DNA of 64,000 nt from JACRLV01 sp045863555 (GCA_045863555.1 BTUU01000007.1:186001-250000), one strand, 5' to 3'; positions 22,472-30,624 are shown, counted from the first letter of the stretch. Translations and numbers: made by a program. The notes: a model not told the origin generated them from the sequence alone.

Positions 22472-23029
22472 TTACCTTTCCGATTGTGAACGTACTAGAG
22501 CCTTGCGCTGCTGTTGCTGTCTGGCCGATACCGAACGAATGACCACCGGTCCGCGGCCGGCGCGCGCGAACGGTACGCGATTCCGCGCGATGGCCTCGTC
22601 GATCAAGCGCGCTACCGCCGGACGAGCGAGCGTCGACGCGGTTTCCACGTCGACGAAGCGCACCTGGCCGGATCCCTGCAACAGTTTCTCGCGGTCCGGC
22701 AGGTCCCTGCCCTGATTCAAGTAGAGCTTGACGCCGTCTGCATCCCCGCGGATGGCAAGCACACCCTCGTAGCCGTGTTCGCTGGGTGAAAAGCTGATGA
22801 CGAACCAGGCGCGATATTCGTACACGATCTCATGGGCTGTGGGCAGGTGCTTTCGAAGAGAGCGCCGCATTGCGGCCACGAGGCTTGTATGCGCGGGTGC
22901 GAACTTGTCGATGAGCGCTTGAACGTGATCTTCAGCCGTTCGTCGCTCCCCTGCGGACTGGGTGGCGCCGGGGGCTTGGGACTTGTCCGGAACAGAACGT
23001 CGCCCAGCGGGTGCTCTCTTTGCGCTCAT
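22472..23029 (-). CDS. DUF1801 (YdhG-like) protein
   Basis: A 185-residue protein with a frataxin-like DUF1801 domain: AEDHVQALIDKFAPAHTSLV, MRRSLRKHLPTAHEIVYEY with RAWFVISFSP, then GVKLYLNQGRDLPDREKLL with QGSGQVRFVDVETASTLARP. The basic N-terminal 30 residues and the Gln/Arg-rich C-terminus are probably disordered. Members of this family commonly occur with ArsR-type regulators and AHSA1 proteins in stress-type operons. The start codon is ten bases after the ArsR stop, which indicates coupling. Biochemical role unproven. Confidence 0.78.
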   Translation of the reverse strand: MSAKRAPAGRRSVPDKSQAPGATQSAGERRTAEDHVQALIDKFAPAHTSLVAAMRRSLRKHLPTAHEIVYEYRAWFVISFSPSEHGYEGVLAIRGDADGVKLYLNQGRDLPDREKLLQGSGQVRFVDVETASTLARPAVARLIDEAIARNRVPFARAGRGPVVIRSVSARQQQQRKALVRSQSER

Positions 23030-23039
23030 GTTGTTCCCT

Positions 23040-23678
23040 TCAATTGGCTTGCGCGCCTGACGTCGGAGCGGTCGGCGAGGCAGGCGCGACCGGCGCCGGA
23101 TACGCTCCGATCATCAGGCGATGCCGTCGCCCGCCCGGGGCGGATTCGTCGTGATAGCGCGCGACCAGCGCGGCGACCGCGGCCGTCAGTTCATTCGTGA
23201 AAGCCGCACGGTCCTCGGCGGACCGGAATCGCACCTCGGTGTCGATGGAGAGGGTTGCCAGGCGCTTGCCGAGTTCCTCGGCCTTGCGGAGCAACTGCCC
23301 GACCTCGCGCACGACGCGGGCGGCGAGCGCTACCAGGTAACTCGCGGAAAGGCGGTCCATGCCGCGGCCGTCGACCTCACGCTCGGGGTCAGCGGCGACG
23401 GGGCCGAGCGCTTCCGGCGAGACGACGTACGAAGAGGCCGTCGCCACGAGCCGCCGCTCGGTCAGACCGCCCCACCGCTTCCGACTGTCGACGCGGACCA
23501 GGCCGTGCGCTTCCAGTGTTCGCAGGTGGTAATTCACCTTCTGCCGCGGCAGCCCGACCCGTCCGGCGAGCGTCGCCGCGGATGCCGGGGTGCGGAGTTC
23601 CGAGAGAAGGCGGCTGCGAACCGGGTCGAGGGCTACGCCGGCCGCCGCGGGGTCGTCGATGACGCGCAAGTCCACCAT
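23040..23678 (-). CDS. ArsR-like winged-helix transcriptional regulator
   Basis: A 212-residue DNA-binding protein. The winged helix is near the N-terminus: LDPVRSRLLSELRTPASAAT with LAGRVGLPRQKVNYHLRTLE, then AHGLVRVDSRKRWGGLTERR as the wing. The remainder, about 120 residues, is a helical effector or dimerisation domain. ATG at 23678 is used; a frame extension to 23714 would start inside the operator palindrome. There is no Shine-Dalgarno before the ATG, in agreement with a leaderless transcript. It heads an operon of DUF1801, an unknown and two SRPBCC genes, and probably represses itself. It lacks visible metal-binding Cys pairs. Confidence 0.88.
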   Translation of the reverse strand: MVDLRVIDDPAAAGVALDPVRSRLLSELRTPASAATLAGRVGLPRQKVNYHLRTLEAHGLVRVDSRKRWGGLTERRLVATASSYVVSPEALGPVAADPEREVDGRGMDRLSASYLVALAARVVREVGQLLRKAEELGKRLATLSIDTEVRFRSAEDRAAFTNELTAAVAALVARYHDESAPGGRRHRLMIGAYPAPVAPASPTAPTSGAQAN

Positions 23679-23685
23679 ATTCAGC

Positions 23686-23715
23686 AGCGTAGCATTGACA
23701 AATATTTTTGTCAAT
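23686..23715 (-). promoter_or_regulatory. Promoter with perfect palindromic operator of the ArsR operon
   Basis: ATTGACAAA (23694-23702) and TTTGTCAAT (23707-23715) form a perfect 9+4+9 palindrome. Read leftward it contains TTGACA (23714-23709) as a consensus -35, followed after 17 bases by TACGCT (23691-23686), a weak -10. The start point would fall at or next to the ATG at 23678, so the mRNA would be leaderless. A repressor bound to the palindrome would block both elements. Confidence 0.7.
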
Positions 23716-23789
23716 ACGATTTGAAGCGAAATTGCCGGGGGCGGCCCGTCGGCGGAGGGCCGCGGGCCGTCACATCCGTCGGGGTGGAG

Positions 23790-24407
23790 TCATTTCGCCT
23801 TGCGGTAATGGGCCGTCATGAACTGCACCCATTTCCCGTCGACAAGCGCGGAAGACGTGAGGGTGCGGTGGTCGGGGCTCTTTAGTTCGATCGTGTCGCG
23901 GTATTTCGTGTTGCCCTTCGACGGGTCCATCATGTTCGGGCCCTCGGCTTCGAGCGTGAGGATTTTCTTCGTGGAGTCGAGCTTACCGACGTAGACCCAG
24001 AGCTGATCGGCGACGGAATCGACCCAGGTGCCCTGGTACTTGCCGGTCTTGGGGTTGTAGCCGAGCGTGAGGATGGCGTTCATCGGTCCCATGTCGGGGA
24101 TCTCGCTTTTCAGCTCGCCGACGATCCACCGGCCGCCGAGCGAGCGCACGGTATCGGTGCCGGTGCATTTCATGGGCTGTTCGCCCTCACCGGGGATCAT
24201 CTCTGTCTCGACGGTCCAGGTGCCGACGAGCTGCTCCAGCCACTTGTGGTGCTCGCCGGGGGGCGGAGGCATTTCGGGCTTGTCGGGCTTCGAATCCTGC
24301 TTCGCCGGCGGGGTCTCCTGGTGCGGCGGCAGACCGGGCGGTCGCGAGAACATGGCGCTGACGAGGGGTGCGACGACGATCAGTGCAAGCAGGGCGAACT
24401 TTTTCAT
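23790..24407 (-). CDS. Secreted DUF1579 protein
   Basis: A 205-residue exported protein. Signal peptide MKKFALLALIVVAPLVSAM (ATG at 24407), then a Pro/Lys-rich linker (PPHQETPPAKQDSKPDKPEM), then the DUF1579 domain with the family motif LVGTWTVETEM, GTDTVRSLGGRWIVGELKSE, and LGYNPKTGKYQGTWVDS. The domain is predicted to form a lipocalin-like barrel; no ligand is known. It lies downstream of the PhnB-like VOC gene (66 bases) and just upstream of the ArsR promoter, all on the minus strand. The three are probably functionally related. Confidence 0.85.
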   Translation of the reverse strand: MKKFALLALIVVAPLVSAMFSRPPGLPPHQETPPAKQDSKPDKPEMPPPPGEHHKWLEQLVGTWTVETEMIPGEGEQPMKCTGTDTVRSLGGRWIVGELKSEIPDMGPMNAILTLGYNPKTGKYQGTWVDSVADQLWVYVGKLDSTKKILTLEAEGPNMMDPSKGNTKYRDTIELKSPDHRTLTSSALVDGKWVQFMTAHYRKAK

Positions 24408-24473
24408 GAGCGTTCTCCACAGGGTTGTAGTACCAGGCGCTTCAATCATTGCGATTCGGGCCGCGGGCGCGTG

Positions 24474-24956
24474 TCACTGGGCCATCGCGCGCTTCAGGGC
24501 CTCGCTGTCGATTTTGACCATCTTCATCATCGCCTGCATGGCCTTACCGGCCTTTGCCGGGTCGGGGTCGGAGACGAGGTCGATCAGGAGCTTCGGGTCG
24601 ATCTGCCACGAGACACCGAAGTGATCGGTGATCCAGCCGCAGGCGACGGGCTTGCCGCCGGCCGCGACGAATTTTTCCCAGTACTCGTCGACCTGCTGCT
24701 GGGTGTCGCAGATCACGGAGATGGAGATGCCCTGGCTGAACGCGAACTGCGGGCCGCCGTTGAGGGCGGTGAATTCGCGGCCGTCGAGGGTGAAGTCGAC
24801 GGTCATGACGCTGCCGGTGTTGAACGGGAACTGCGGGCCGAGGTCGGGGTAGTGCGTGATGCGCGTGATCTTCGAGTTCGGGAAGATCGACGTGTAGAAT
24901 CGGGCGGCCTGCTCGGCCTGGTTGTTGAAGGTCAGGAATGTGCTGATGTTGGGCAT
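24474..24956 (-). CDS. PhnB-like VOC (glyoxalase-fold) protein
   Basis: A 160-residue protein of the 3-dmu-9_3-mt/PhnB branch of the VOC superfamily. Family motifs visible are MPNISTFLTFNNQAEQAARF, YTSIFPNSKITRITHYP, VMTVDFTLDGREFTALNGGP, the VDEYWEKFVAAGGKPVACGW block with ITDHFGVSWQIDP, and the C-terminal helix. Start ATG at 24956 gives the usual MPxI N-terminus. Such genes commonly travel with ArsR-type repressors and AHSA1 proteins. Enzymatic activity is unproven for this branch. Divergent from the next gene by 128 bases. Confidence 0.88.
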   Translation of the reverse strand: MPNISTFLTFNNQAEQAARFYTSIFPNSKITRITHYPDLGPQFPFNTGSVMTVDFTLDGREFTALNGGPQFAFSQGISISVICDTQQQVDEYWEKFVAAGGKPVACGWITDHFGVSWQIDPKLLIDLVSDPDPAKAGKAMQAMMKMVKIDSEALKRAMAQ

Positions 24957-25084
24957 GACGGAATCGTAGGCATGGGCCTGCGGTATGGCAATGAGATTCT
25001 TGTCGGACAAAGCCGATATGGCGTAGCGTACGCGATCCGACGTGGTGCGGTCCTAGCGGAGATCGCCCTTTCCCGGAGCAAGAA

Positions 25085-25768
25085 ATGAGGGTCAAAGATC
25101 TAATCGCGGAGGGTGAGCGAATCTCGCGACCGTCTATCCTGCTGTCTGCCAACGGATCTGGCGCCGTCGCGGCCTATTGGGATGGGGAACGCATTGACGA
25201 ACCAAATGCTGTCCCGCCCAGCGCGACGGCAATTGAGTCGATCCGACATGTCATCTCGGTGGATGCGCGCCTGCTGCCGAACCTGGGGGTTCCTGTGAAT
25301 TTCCCGGCGTTCTCCCTGTTCGAAACGGAGACGAAGTCCGGCCACGTCCTGTATCGGGTGACCCGGCGAGATGGGCTCCGTCTCTCGGATTTTCGCGGCG
25401 AGTGCGTCCCGTTGTATGCAACCCCCGCTCGTTCGTTTCCGCCCATCGAGGCGGTGTGCCTCTACGGCGGCGAAGTCGTGTCTTCCTGGCTGAAGAGCCA
25501 CGGGTTGAATCGCTTTCAGTACCTTGACGCCCGCGAATTACCTGAAGCGCTGGAATACACCGACGAGTACATGCGCCGGTGCCCGCTCTATCTGGGGAAC
25601 GCCGATGCGATTCTCGGCGGATGGCATCAGAGTTGGCCCGTGGACGATTTCTATTTGCCTCTCGAAATGCGCTTGGCACTTTGGACGCTTCGAGACGCAG
25701 AACCGTGGCTGGAAGCGTTTTTCTCATTGGCCGGTGGCGGGTTGAGCGTTCGCAGCCGCACTACGTAA
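25085..25768 (+). CDS. Hypothetical soluble protein
   Basis: A 227-residue protein I do not recognise. It has no signal peptide or membrane segment. Features are an N-terminal segment IAEGERISRPSILLSANGSG with AVAAYWDG, a middle part FSLFETETKSGHVLYRVTRR, and an aromatic-rich C-terminal half LGGWHQSWPVDDFYLPLEMR that resembles proteins reading a sensor-like fold, though without a firm match. GGAGCAAGAA lies just before the ATG. It sits alone on the plus strand between two minus-strand groups. Confidence 0.6.
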   Translation: MRVKDLIAEGERISRPSILLSANGSGAVAAYWDGERIDEPNAVPPSATAIESIRHVISVDARLLPNLGVPVNFPAFSLFETETKSGHVLYRVTRRDGLRLSDFRGECVPLYATPARSFPPIEAVCLYGGEVVSSWLKSHGLNRFQYLDARELPEALEYTDEYMRRCPLYLGNADAILGGWHQSWPVDDFYLPLEMRLALWTLRDAEPWLEAFFSLAGGGLSVRSRTT

Positions 25769-25811
25769 CGTGGCTTCTTCGTTCATTCCAAAGGTGGTCA
25801 TCGACCGGGCG

Positions 25812-26933
25812 TCAGGTGACCGATCCAACCGCGTAGGAACTGACCATCGACGCGGCATACGCGTCGCGCTCCCTTGCGTCGCGGGCTCGCGTTGCCCAGA
25901 GGATGAAGGTGATCCAGGAAACGAGCGCGACGGCCGCAGCCTGCAGAATGACGCGGCGTATCCACCAATCGCCCTGCGCGATCTGGTCAAGGGCTTCGGC
26001 TCGCCATGTCTGCCAGGATTCCATGTCCTCCCGGATGAGCTTTGTGCTTCGAAGCGGGACTCGTGAGTCGACGGCCGCGAGCTGGCCATTCCACTCCGCG
26101 GAATTGTACGCGTTCATTGCGACAAATAGTCCTGCACCGCAGGTCACGAGGCCGGCCAGTGTCAGCAGGAAGCAAGTTTGCACGCCGCGCGGGCAGCGCG
26201 GGGGTGGTTTGGGCGGCTGCGACTCCTCCCAGATCACGCGGAGGCCGCATTCGGGGCAGCGCCAGTCGGCGAGACCTTCGAGCGAGTAACCGCAGCCGAG
26301 GCACTTTCTTTTCTCCCGCAGCGTTGCCATTGACTTCGACGTGTCGCCGCCCGACATGAGGCCAAGCCCCCAGAGACCGAGGAGGACGCTGGGCAGGAAG
26401 GCCTTCGAGTCGAAGAGAAACCCAAGCGGGAGAAGCAGGAGCGCTGAAAGCAGGAGCATCACGCCGAAGATCGCCTTGGACTCGCCTTTGGAATCACCCC
26501 GGGTGTCGGGTGGAGGCAGGTAAACCGTGATGCGGCGCGTCTCGTCCGCGCCCGGCGGCGACGGGGTCTGCCAGCCCCAGCGGTCATAGACGTATTCCCC
26601 GCGCACGCTCATTCCGCAGGCCGCGCACTCGACATTTTCGCCGGCGAGCGTGCACTCGCGGCCGCAGCGGAGGCAGAGCCGGCCGGCGTATTCGCGCAGT
26701 CGCGTCCCGAAGCTGCCCGGGGCGGTGCTCGTGAACATGGCTGCCAGCCAGCCGCACGCCATGCAGAGCACAAGAATACTCATGATCCGGCTGGACCACG
26801 AACGGCCGTCGATTACGTCTGCGAGCATCGGCGCGGCGAAAAGGACGACCGCGGCGACTGTCAGGTGGTCGCGGAGGCGGACGGCGTGGGGGCGGCCGAG
26901 CAGCGTCGTGAGAGGAGGTCGATGGGGAGTCAT
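25812..26933 (-). CDS. Polytopic membrane protein with two zinc ribbons, copy A
   Basis: A 373-residue protein with about five membrane segments and two Cys-pair modules: CLRCGRECTLAGENVECAAC (about 87-108) and CLGCGYSLEGLADWRCPECG (about 211-232). The second is the planctomycete CGYxLxGxxxWxCPECG zinc ribbon. The membrane segments are AAVVLFAAPMLADVI, IMSILVLCMACGWLAAMFTS, FGVMLLLSALLLLPLGFLF, FLLTLAGLVTCGAGLFVAMN and VALVSWITFILWATR. Function unknown. Its ATG overlaps the stop of the upstream paralogue (ATGA), so the two are translated together and may form a heteromeric complex. Confidence 0.75.
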   Translation of the reverse strand: MTPHRPPLTTLLGRPHAVRLRDHLTVAAVVLFAAPMLADVIDGRSWSSRIMSILVLCMACGWLAAMFTSTAPGSFGTRLREYAGRLCLRCGRECTLAGENVECAACGMSVRGEYVYDRWGWQTPSPPGADETRRITVYLPPPDTRGDSKGESKAIFGVMLLLSALLLLPLGFLFDSKAFLPSVLLGLWGLGLMSGGDTSKSMATLREKRKCLGCGYSLEGLADWRCPECGLRVIWEESQPPKPPPRCPRGVQTCFLLTLAGLVTCGAGLFVAMNAYNSAEWNGQLAAVDSRVPLRSTKLIREDMESWQTWRAEALDQIAQGDWWIRRVILQAAAVALVSWITFILWATRARDARERDAYAASMVSSYAVGSVT

Positions 26934-28087
26934 TCGAGCGCCCCCGCCGTTGCATCCGGGTTACACGCACTTTCGGCGGCCGGGGCTGAGCCCACCTCGC
27001 CCGGTAGGGGACCTGCAATCCGCGCATCGCGTTCGCGCTCCGCGCGTACCCGGCTACCGATCCGGTAATGGAAAACGAACGCGACGACCGTCATCACCGC
27101 TGAACTCATGATCCATGCCGGTCCGCGTTCGACATCCGCGAGCATCTGAAGCACGAGTGCGCGGGCGTGGCGGCCCAGTTCCGGGTCGGTGATCCGGTCG
27201 AGCGCGCCGGGCACCATGATCTGCGCCGGCGTACCCAGCAGGGTCGCGGAAAACTCCGTCTGGCGGGCGAGCACGTACGTCGAGGCGGCGCTGTACGAAA
27301 AGACGGAGGCGGAGATCAGCGCGAGGATTACCCAGAGCAGCGCAGCTCCCTCGCCCTTGATTGCCCGCGGGGGTGGTTCGGTCGATTTGGGGGCTTCATC
27401 GGACCAGTCGACCTGCTGGCCGCACTCGGGGCAGCTCCACTCTTCGTGACCGACGAGCGAATAGCCGCATTTCAGGCATTCGCGGCGGGCCCGTTTGGCG
27501 AGGGTCTGTCTTGCCTGATAACCCACGCCATACGCCGCGGCCGCCAAGACGACAGGAATGATGATCACAAACACCGCCTGCTCCTGCCACACGGACAGGA
27601 GCGGCAGCAGCGCGATCGCGAGGATGACCCATGCGGCCACCCAGGCCGGCCAGTTGGCCGCGGTTCGAGCGGTGCGCGCGAGGGAGACCGCGACGCGTTC
27701 GCGCCGGCCTGAGGACGCCCCCTCCCACCCCCACTCCTTCCGCACAAACTCCGTGCGGACGTGATCGTCACAGCGTCCGCAATGGGCGAATTCTTCTCGA
27801 TTTTCCATCGCCCGGCCGCAATGGAGGCAGAGCAGGCCATCGGCGTCATCAAGTCGAAGTTGCTGGCGGTCGCGAACCAGTTTCCCGGCGAAATGACTCG
27901 CGAGCATCAAGGCGATCGGGGCAAAATTGAAATAGAAGAGCCATTCATGGTCTGGACCGGGGAGCCGACTCAAGCGCCCCAACTCGATCGCGACGATCAT
28001 CAGGGGGAAGAACGAGAAATTCATCCAGCCGCGCCAGCGCGTCACATAAGGTGAGCCGAGGGGTGTCGTAAGTGGTCGGTCCGGCAC
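26930..28087 (-). CDS. Polytopic membrane protein with two zinc ribbons, copy B
   Basis: Paralogue of the following gene with the same order of parts: N-terminal segment PLTTPLGSPYVTRW, two membrane segments, first Cys module CLHCGRAMENREEFAHCGRC, further hydrophobic stretches (WPAWVAAWVILAIALLPLLS; FVIIIPVVLAAAAYGVGY), second ribbon CLKCGYSLVGHEEWSCPECG and a C-terminal membrane pair. GTG at 28087 (385 residues) is used because it aligns with the start of the paralogue; an extension to 28216 is possible. The ATGA overlap with the paralogue indicates one operon. Function unknown. Confidence 0.72.
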   Translation of the reverse strand: MPDRPLTTPLGSPYVTRWRGWMNFSFFPLMIVAIELGRLSRLPGPDHEWLFYFNFAPIALMLASHFAGKLVRDRQQLRLDDADGLLCLHCGRAMENREEFAHCGRCDDHVRTEFVRKEWGWEGASSGRRERVAVSLARTARTAANWPAWVAAWVILAIALLPLLSVWQEQAVFVIIIPVVLAAAAYGVGYQARQTLAKRARRECLKCGYSLVGHEEWSCPECGQQVDWSDEAPKSTEPPPRAIKGEGAALLWVILALISASVFSYSAASTYVLARQTEFSATLLGTPAQIMVPGALDRITDPELGRHARALVLQMLADVERGPAWIMSSAVMTVVAFVFHYRIGSRVRAERERDARIAGPLPGEVGSAPAAESACNPDATAGALE

Positions 28088-28196
28088 TGTGCTGGTTCTC
28101 GCGCTGCGGCCGCGATGATCTGACCCTGAACGAAGCCCCAGTATAGCCGTCCTACCTGGAGAATCGGCGCGTATCGCAGCGAGAAACGGCGGTACG

Positions 28197-28910
28197 ATGC
28201 CGCTTCGCCACCGCATGATGGTGGCGGGAATACGGATGACTCCAGATCAACTCGAAAACGCGGGTTTTCACGTCGGCGACGCGGAGCATGCGCGGCTGAG
28301 TCGATTTGTGGAGCTGCTGCTGGCCGAGAACGAGCGGACGAATCTCACGGCCGTGCGCGAAGCCGGCGGCGTCTGGGCGCTGCATGTGTGCGACAGTCTC
28401 ACGCTTCTGCCGCTGGTCGGGCGTTTCAAGCCGCGGACGGTCGTCGATCTGGGCACGGGCGGCGGCGTGCCGGGGCTGCCGCTGGCGTGCGTGCTGCCGG
28501 AGGTGCAGTTCACGCTCATCGACGCGACGCGGAAGAAGATCGAGGCGGTGGAGCGGATCGGGCGGGGGCTGGGGCTCGCGAATTGCCGCTATGTCTGGGG
28601 GCGGGGCGAGGCCCTCGCGCATGAGCCCCCCCACCGGGAGCGCTACGACGTGGTCATCGCCCGGGCCGTCGCGTCGATCGACGACCTTGCCCGATACGCG
28701 TCGGGTCTCGTCCGGCCCGGCGGACAGGCGTGGTTCATGAAATCCTGCCAGGCGGCCGAGGCGGAACGCCGGGCGGCGGAACGGGCGACGACGCGGCTAC
28801 AGCTCATCTACCGTGCGACGGAAACGGTGAGGCTGCCCGAGCCCCATGGGGAGCGGGCGATTCTTGTGTATGAGAAACGAGGAGTCTTGCCCTCAGGACT
28901 TCCGAAGTAA
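28197..28910 (+). CDS. rsmG: 16S rRNA (guanine-N7)-methyltransferase RsmG
   Basis: Methylates N7 of G527 in 16S rRNA, using S-adenosylmethionine. The protein has the GidB/RsmG fold: LSRFVELLLAENERTNLTAV, then motif I TVVDLGTGGGVPGLPLACVL, the post-I residues FTLIDATRKKIEAVERI and the region YDVVIARAVASIDDLARYAS. At 237 residues it is slightly longer than usual; later ATGs at 28215 and 28236 are possible starts, the last giving the usual MTPDQLENAGF. It is not beside mnmG or parAB as in many genomes. Its downstream gene overlaps in a different frame only if an early start is used there. Confidence 0.93.
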   Translation: MPLRHRMMVAGIRMTPDQLENAGFHVGDAEHARLSRFVELLLAENERTNLTAVREAGGVWALHVCDSLTLLPLVGRFKPRTVVDLGTGGGVPGLPLACVLPEVQFTLIDATRKKIEAVERIGRGLGLANCRYVWGRGEALAHEPPHRERYDVVIARAVASIDDLARYASGLVRPGGQAWFMKSCQAAEAERRAAERATTRLQLIYRATETVRLPEPHGERAILVYEKRGVLPSGLPK

Positions 28911-28944
28911 TCGAAAGGGTGCGAATCAGCGGAGAGGCGCACAA

Positions 28945-29325
28945 ATGCCCCAGAGCGACCCACGAAAGGCGCTTCAGTCAGCAATCGAAGCGCTCCAATC
29001 GTCATCCGCTCACCGCGCAACGCCTCGAGTAACCGTGCTTCGGTTCGACCTCGATGAGATCGATGTGGAGCTGCGCTTCCTTTCAGGGAAAACATATTGC
29101 TGCGCCGAGCCGGGCTGTCACCTTCCCGCGCGTTCAAGAGCGTGGTGGCAGCGGCTGCGTCAGGTACTCCGGGCAGCGAAACTCAACCCACCGTCGTTGG
29201 CGATTCGAATTCGCGGAACTGTAAAGAATGGGACTCTTCTTGAAGTCTTCGGTACAAAGCAGCCCCGCGCTTCAATCGCCTATGAGTACGCGGATGGGCC
29301 ACACTGCGAGAACGAGGCAACGTAG
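28945..29325 (+). CDS. Hypothetical protein
   Basis: A 126-residue protein without a recognised family. ATG at 28945 is preceded by CGGAGAGG at the right distance. It starts with a helical segment (PRKALQSAIEALQSSSAHRA), then DLDEIDVELRFLSGKTYCCA containing a Cys cluster CCAEPGC, then WWQRLRQVLRAAKLNPPSLA and a beta hairpin IRIRGTVKNGTLLEVFG. The Cys cluster could bind a metal or form a disulfide. It is 34 bases after rsmG on the same strand. Confidence 0.6.
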   Translation: MPQSDPRKALQSAIEALQSSSAHRATPRVTVLRFDLDEIDVELRFLSGKTYCCAEPGCHLPARSRAWWQRLRQVLRAAKLNPPSLAIRIRGTVKNGTLLEVFGTKQPRASIAYEYADGPHCENEAT

Positions 29326-29355
29326 CAGCGACCGAGCAGCCTGCTTCGTTCTCAA

Positions 29356-29392
29356 GCCCGGCTATCCCACGTCGGATCGGCCACTCCCGACG
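29356..29392. repeat. 37-bp direct repeat, left copy
   Basis: GCCCGGCTATCCCACGTCGG continuing to CACTCCCGACG is repeated at 30065-30101 with 35 of 37 bases identical. The two copies bracket the lipoprotein gene 29397-30041, in the same orientation. Confidence 0.75.
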
Positions 29393-29396
29393 TCGT

Positions 29397-30041
29397 TTAT
29401 GCTCTGTCAGGCCTTCGGCTTTTCCAGAACAATGGCGCGGCCGACCAGAACAATCCGAGAGCTAGAACGAACCCGAGGAAGACCAAGAGCACAGGCTCAC
29501 GATACTGGATGAGCCGGTCGGTCGGACTTCGCAGCCGCTCCGGGTTCAGGCTCGTTCGTGAGCGAACGGCGCTCGCCCATTCGGCAGACGTCAGAAACGT
29601 ATCGAGCTCATCCGCGCCGATGTCGAGGATAAAGTACCCAATGAGCGAGTCTCCAATCACGTGTCGATCGTCTGAATTGAATCTGGTGACGTGGTGGATT
29701 CTCACTAGATCTGGCGGCGGTCGCGCCCTGAGCCGCCTCGCCGCTTCCCGGCATTCCTCTTTGGAAGCAAAGTCGCGGAACTCGCCTGTCTCGAGATTAT
29801 AGAGCGTATAGCTCTGTTCGATCTCGTGCATCCTCCAAGGCGAGCGTGGCCGGGAGTCCATCGCTTCGGAATACGCCATGTTACACGGGCTTCCCGGCGA
29901 GATCGCCCCAATCGAATACCCGTTGGCCAGATGGACCCCCGGATCGCGAAAGAGGCAACTATCAAGAATCAGTGTAAGAAAGCACGTGACGAGGAGTCGT
30001 ACGAAAACTCGCGGTCGGCGTCTCACGCTCCGAGACTCCAT
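29397..30041 (-). CDS. Probable lipoprotein with C-terminal membrane segment
   Basis: A 214-residue protein of unknown function. ATG at 30041 gives a basic N-terminus (MESRSVRRRPRVFVRLL), a hydrophobic segment and a lipobox-like LDSC, so export and lipidation are likely. The middle part contains ISPGSPCNMAYSEAMDSRP and SYTLYNLETGEFRDFASKEE, and VLLVFLGFVLALGLFWSAAP near the end is a transmembrane helix. It lies 19 bases after the adenosyltransferase gene on the same strand. It is enclosed by 37-bp direct repeats, so the segment may have been gained as a unit. Confidence 0.65.
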   Translation of the reverse strand: MESRSVRRRPRVFVRLLVTCFLTLILDSCLFRDPGVHLANGYSIGAISPGSPCNMAYSEAMDSRPRSPWRMHEIEQSYTLYNLETGEFRDFASKEECREAARRLRARPPPDLVRIHHVTRFNSDDRHVIGDSLIGYFILDIGADELDTFLTSAEWASAVRSRTSLNPERLRSPTDRLIQYREPVLLVFLGFVLALGLFWSAAPLFWKSRRPDRA

Positions 30042-30060
30042 TCGGGCCGACGCGTTTCGC

Positions 30061-30624
30061 TCACGCCCGGCTATCCCATGTCGGATCCGCCACTCCCGAC
30101 GCCTGATTTTGAAACCGCGCCATGACGAACAGCGCATCCGACAGGCGGTTCAGATACGGCACGACGTGCGGGCCGATGGCCTCTTCCTCGCGGAGACGGA
30201 TCACCGCCCGCTCGGCCGCGCGGCAGACGGTCCGCGCGACGTGGATCTCTGCCGCTGCTCGCGTGCCGCCCGGCAGGATGAAATTCTCCAGCGGCGGCAT
30301 CTGCTCCGTCAGCTCGTCCAGCAGTTTTTCGAGTGCATCGACGTGGCGCTGCGCAACGTGCGGGACGGGCATCGTTGCTTTGTCGGCCTCGGGGACGCAC
30401 AGGTCTGAGCCGAGGTGGAAGAGTTCGTTTTGAATCCGGCGCAGTGGCGCGGCGATGGCGTCGACCGGCTCGGACGCGATCGCGACGCCGATGTGCGAGT
30501 TCAACTGGTCGACGAGGCCGTAGGCTTCGATTCGCAGCGAGGTCTTGGGCACGCGGGCGCCGGTCCCGAGGCCTGTCGTCCCGTCGTCGCCCGTGCGGGT
30601 GTAGATTTTCGTCAAGCGCGGCAT
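30061..30624 (-). CDS. Cob(I)alamin adenosyltransferase (PduO type)
   Basis: Transfers the adenosyl group from ATP to cob(I)alamin to form coenzyme B12. The 187-residue protein has the PduO/CobO-II signatures: KIYTRTGDDGTTGLGTG (ATP binding), EAYGLVDQLNSHIGVAIAS, and LPGGTRAAAEIHVARTVCRA with the ERAVIRL helix. ATG at 30624 gives the standard MPRLTKIYTRTGD start. The last dozen residues (SGVADPTWDSRA) are encoded by the right copy of the 37-bp repeat, so the native C-terminus may have been replaced. No other cobalamin gene or riboswitch is visible nearby. Confidence 0.93.
   Translation of the reverse strand: MPRLTKIYTRTGDDGTTGLGTGARVPKTSLRIEAYGLVDQLNSHIGVAIASEPVDAIAAPLRRIQNELFHLGSDLCVPEADKATMPVPHVAQRHVDALEKLLDELTEQMPPLENFILPGGTRAAAEIHVARTVCRAAERAVIRLREEEAIGPHVVPYLNRLSDALFVMARFQNQASGVADPTWDSRA
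30065..30101. repeat. 37-bp direct repeat, right copy
   Basis: Right copy of the repeat at 29356-29392, differing at two positions. It forms the 3' end of the adenosyltransferase coding sequence. Distance between the copies is 709 bases. Confidence 0.75.
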
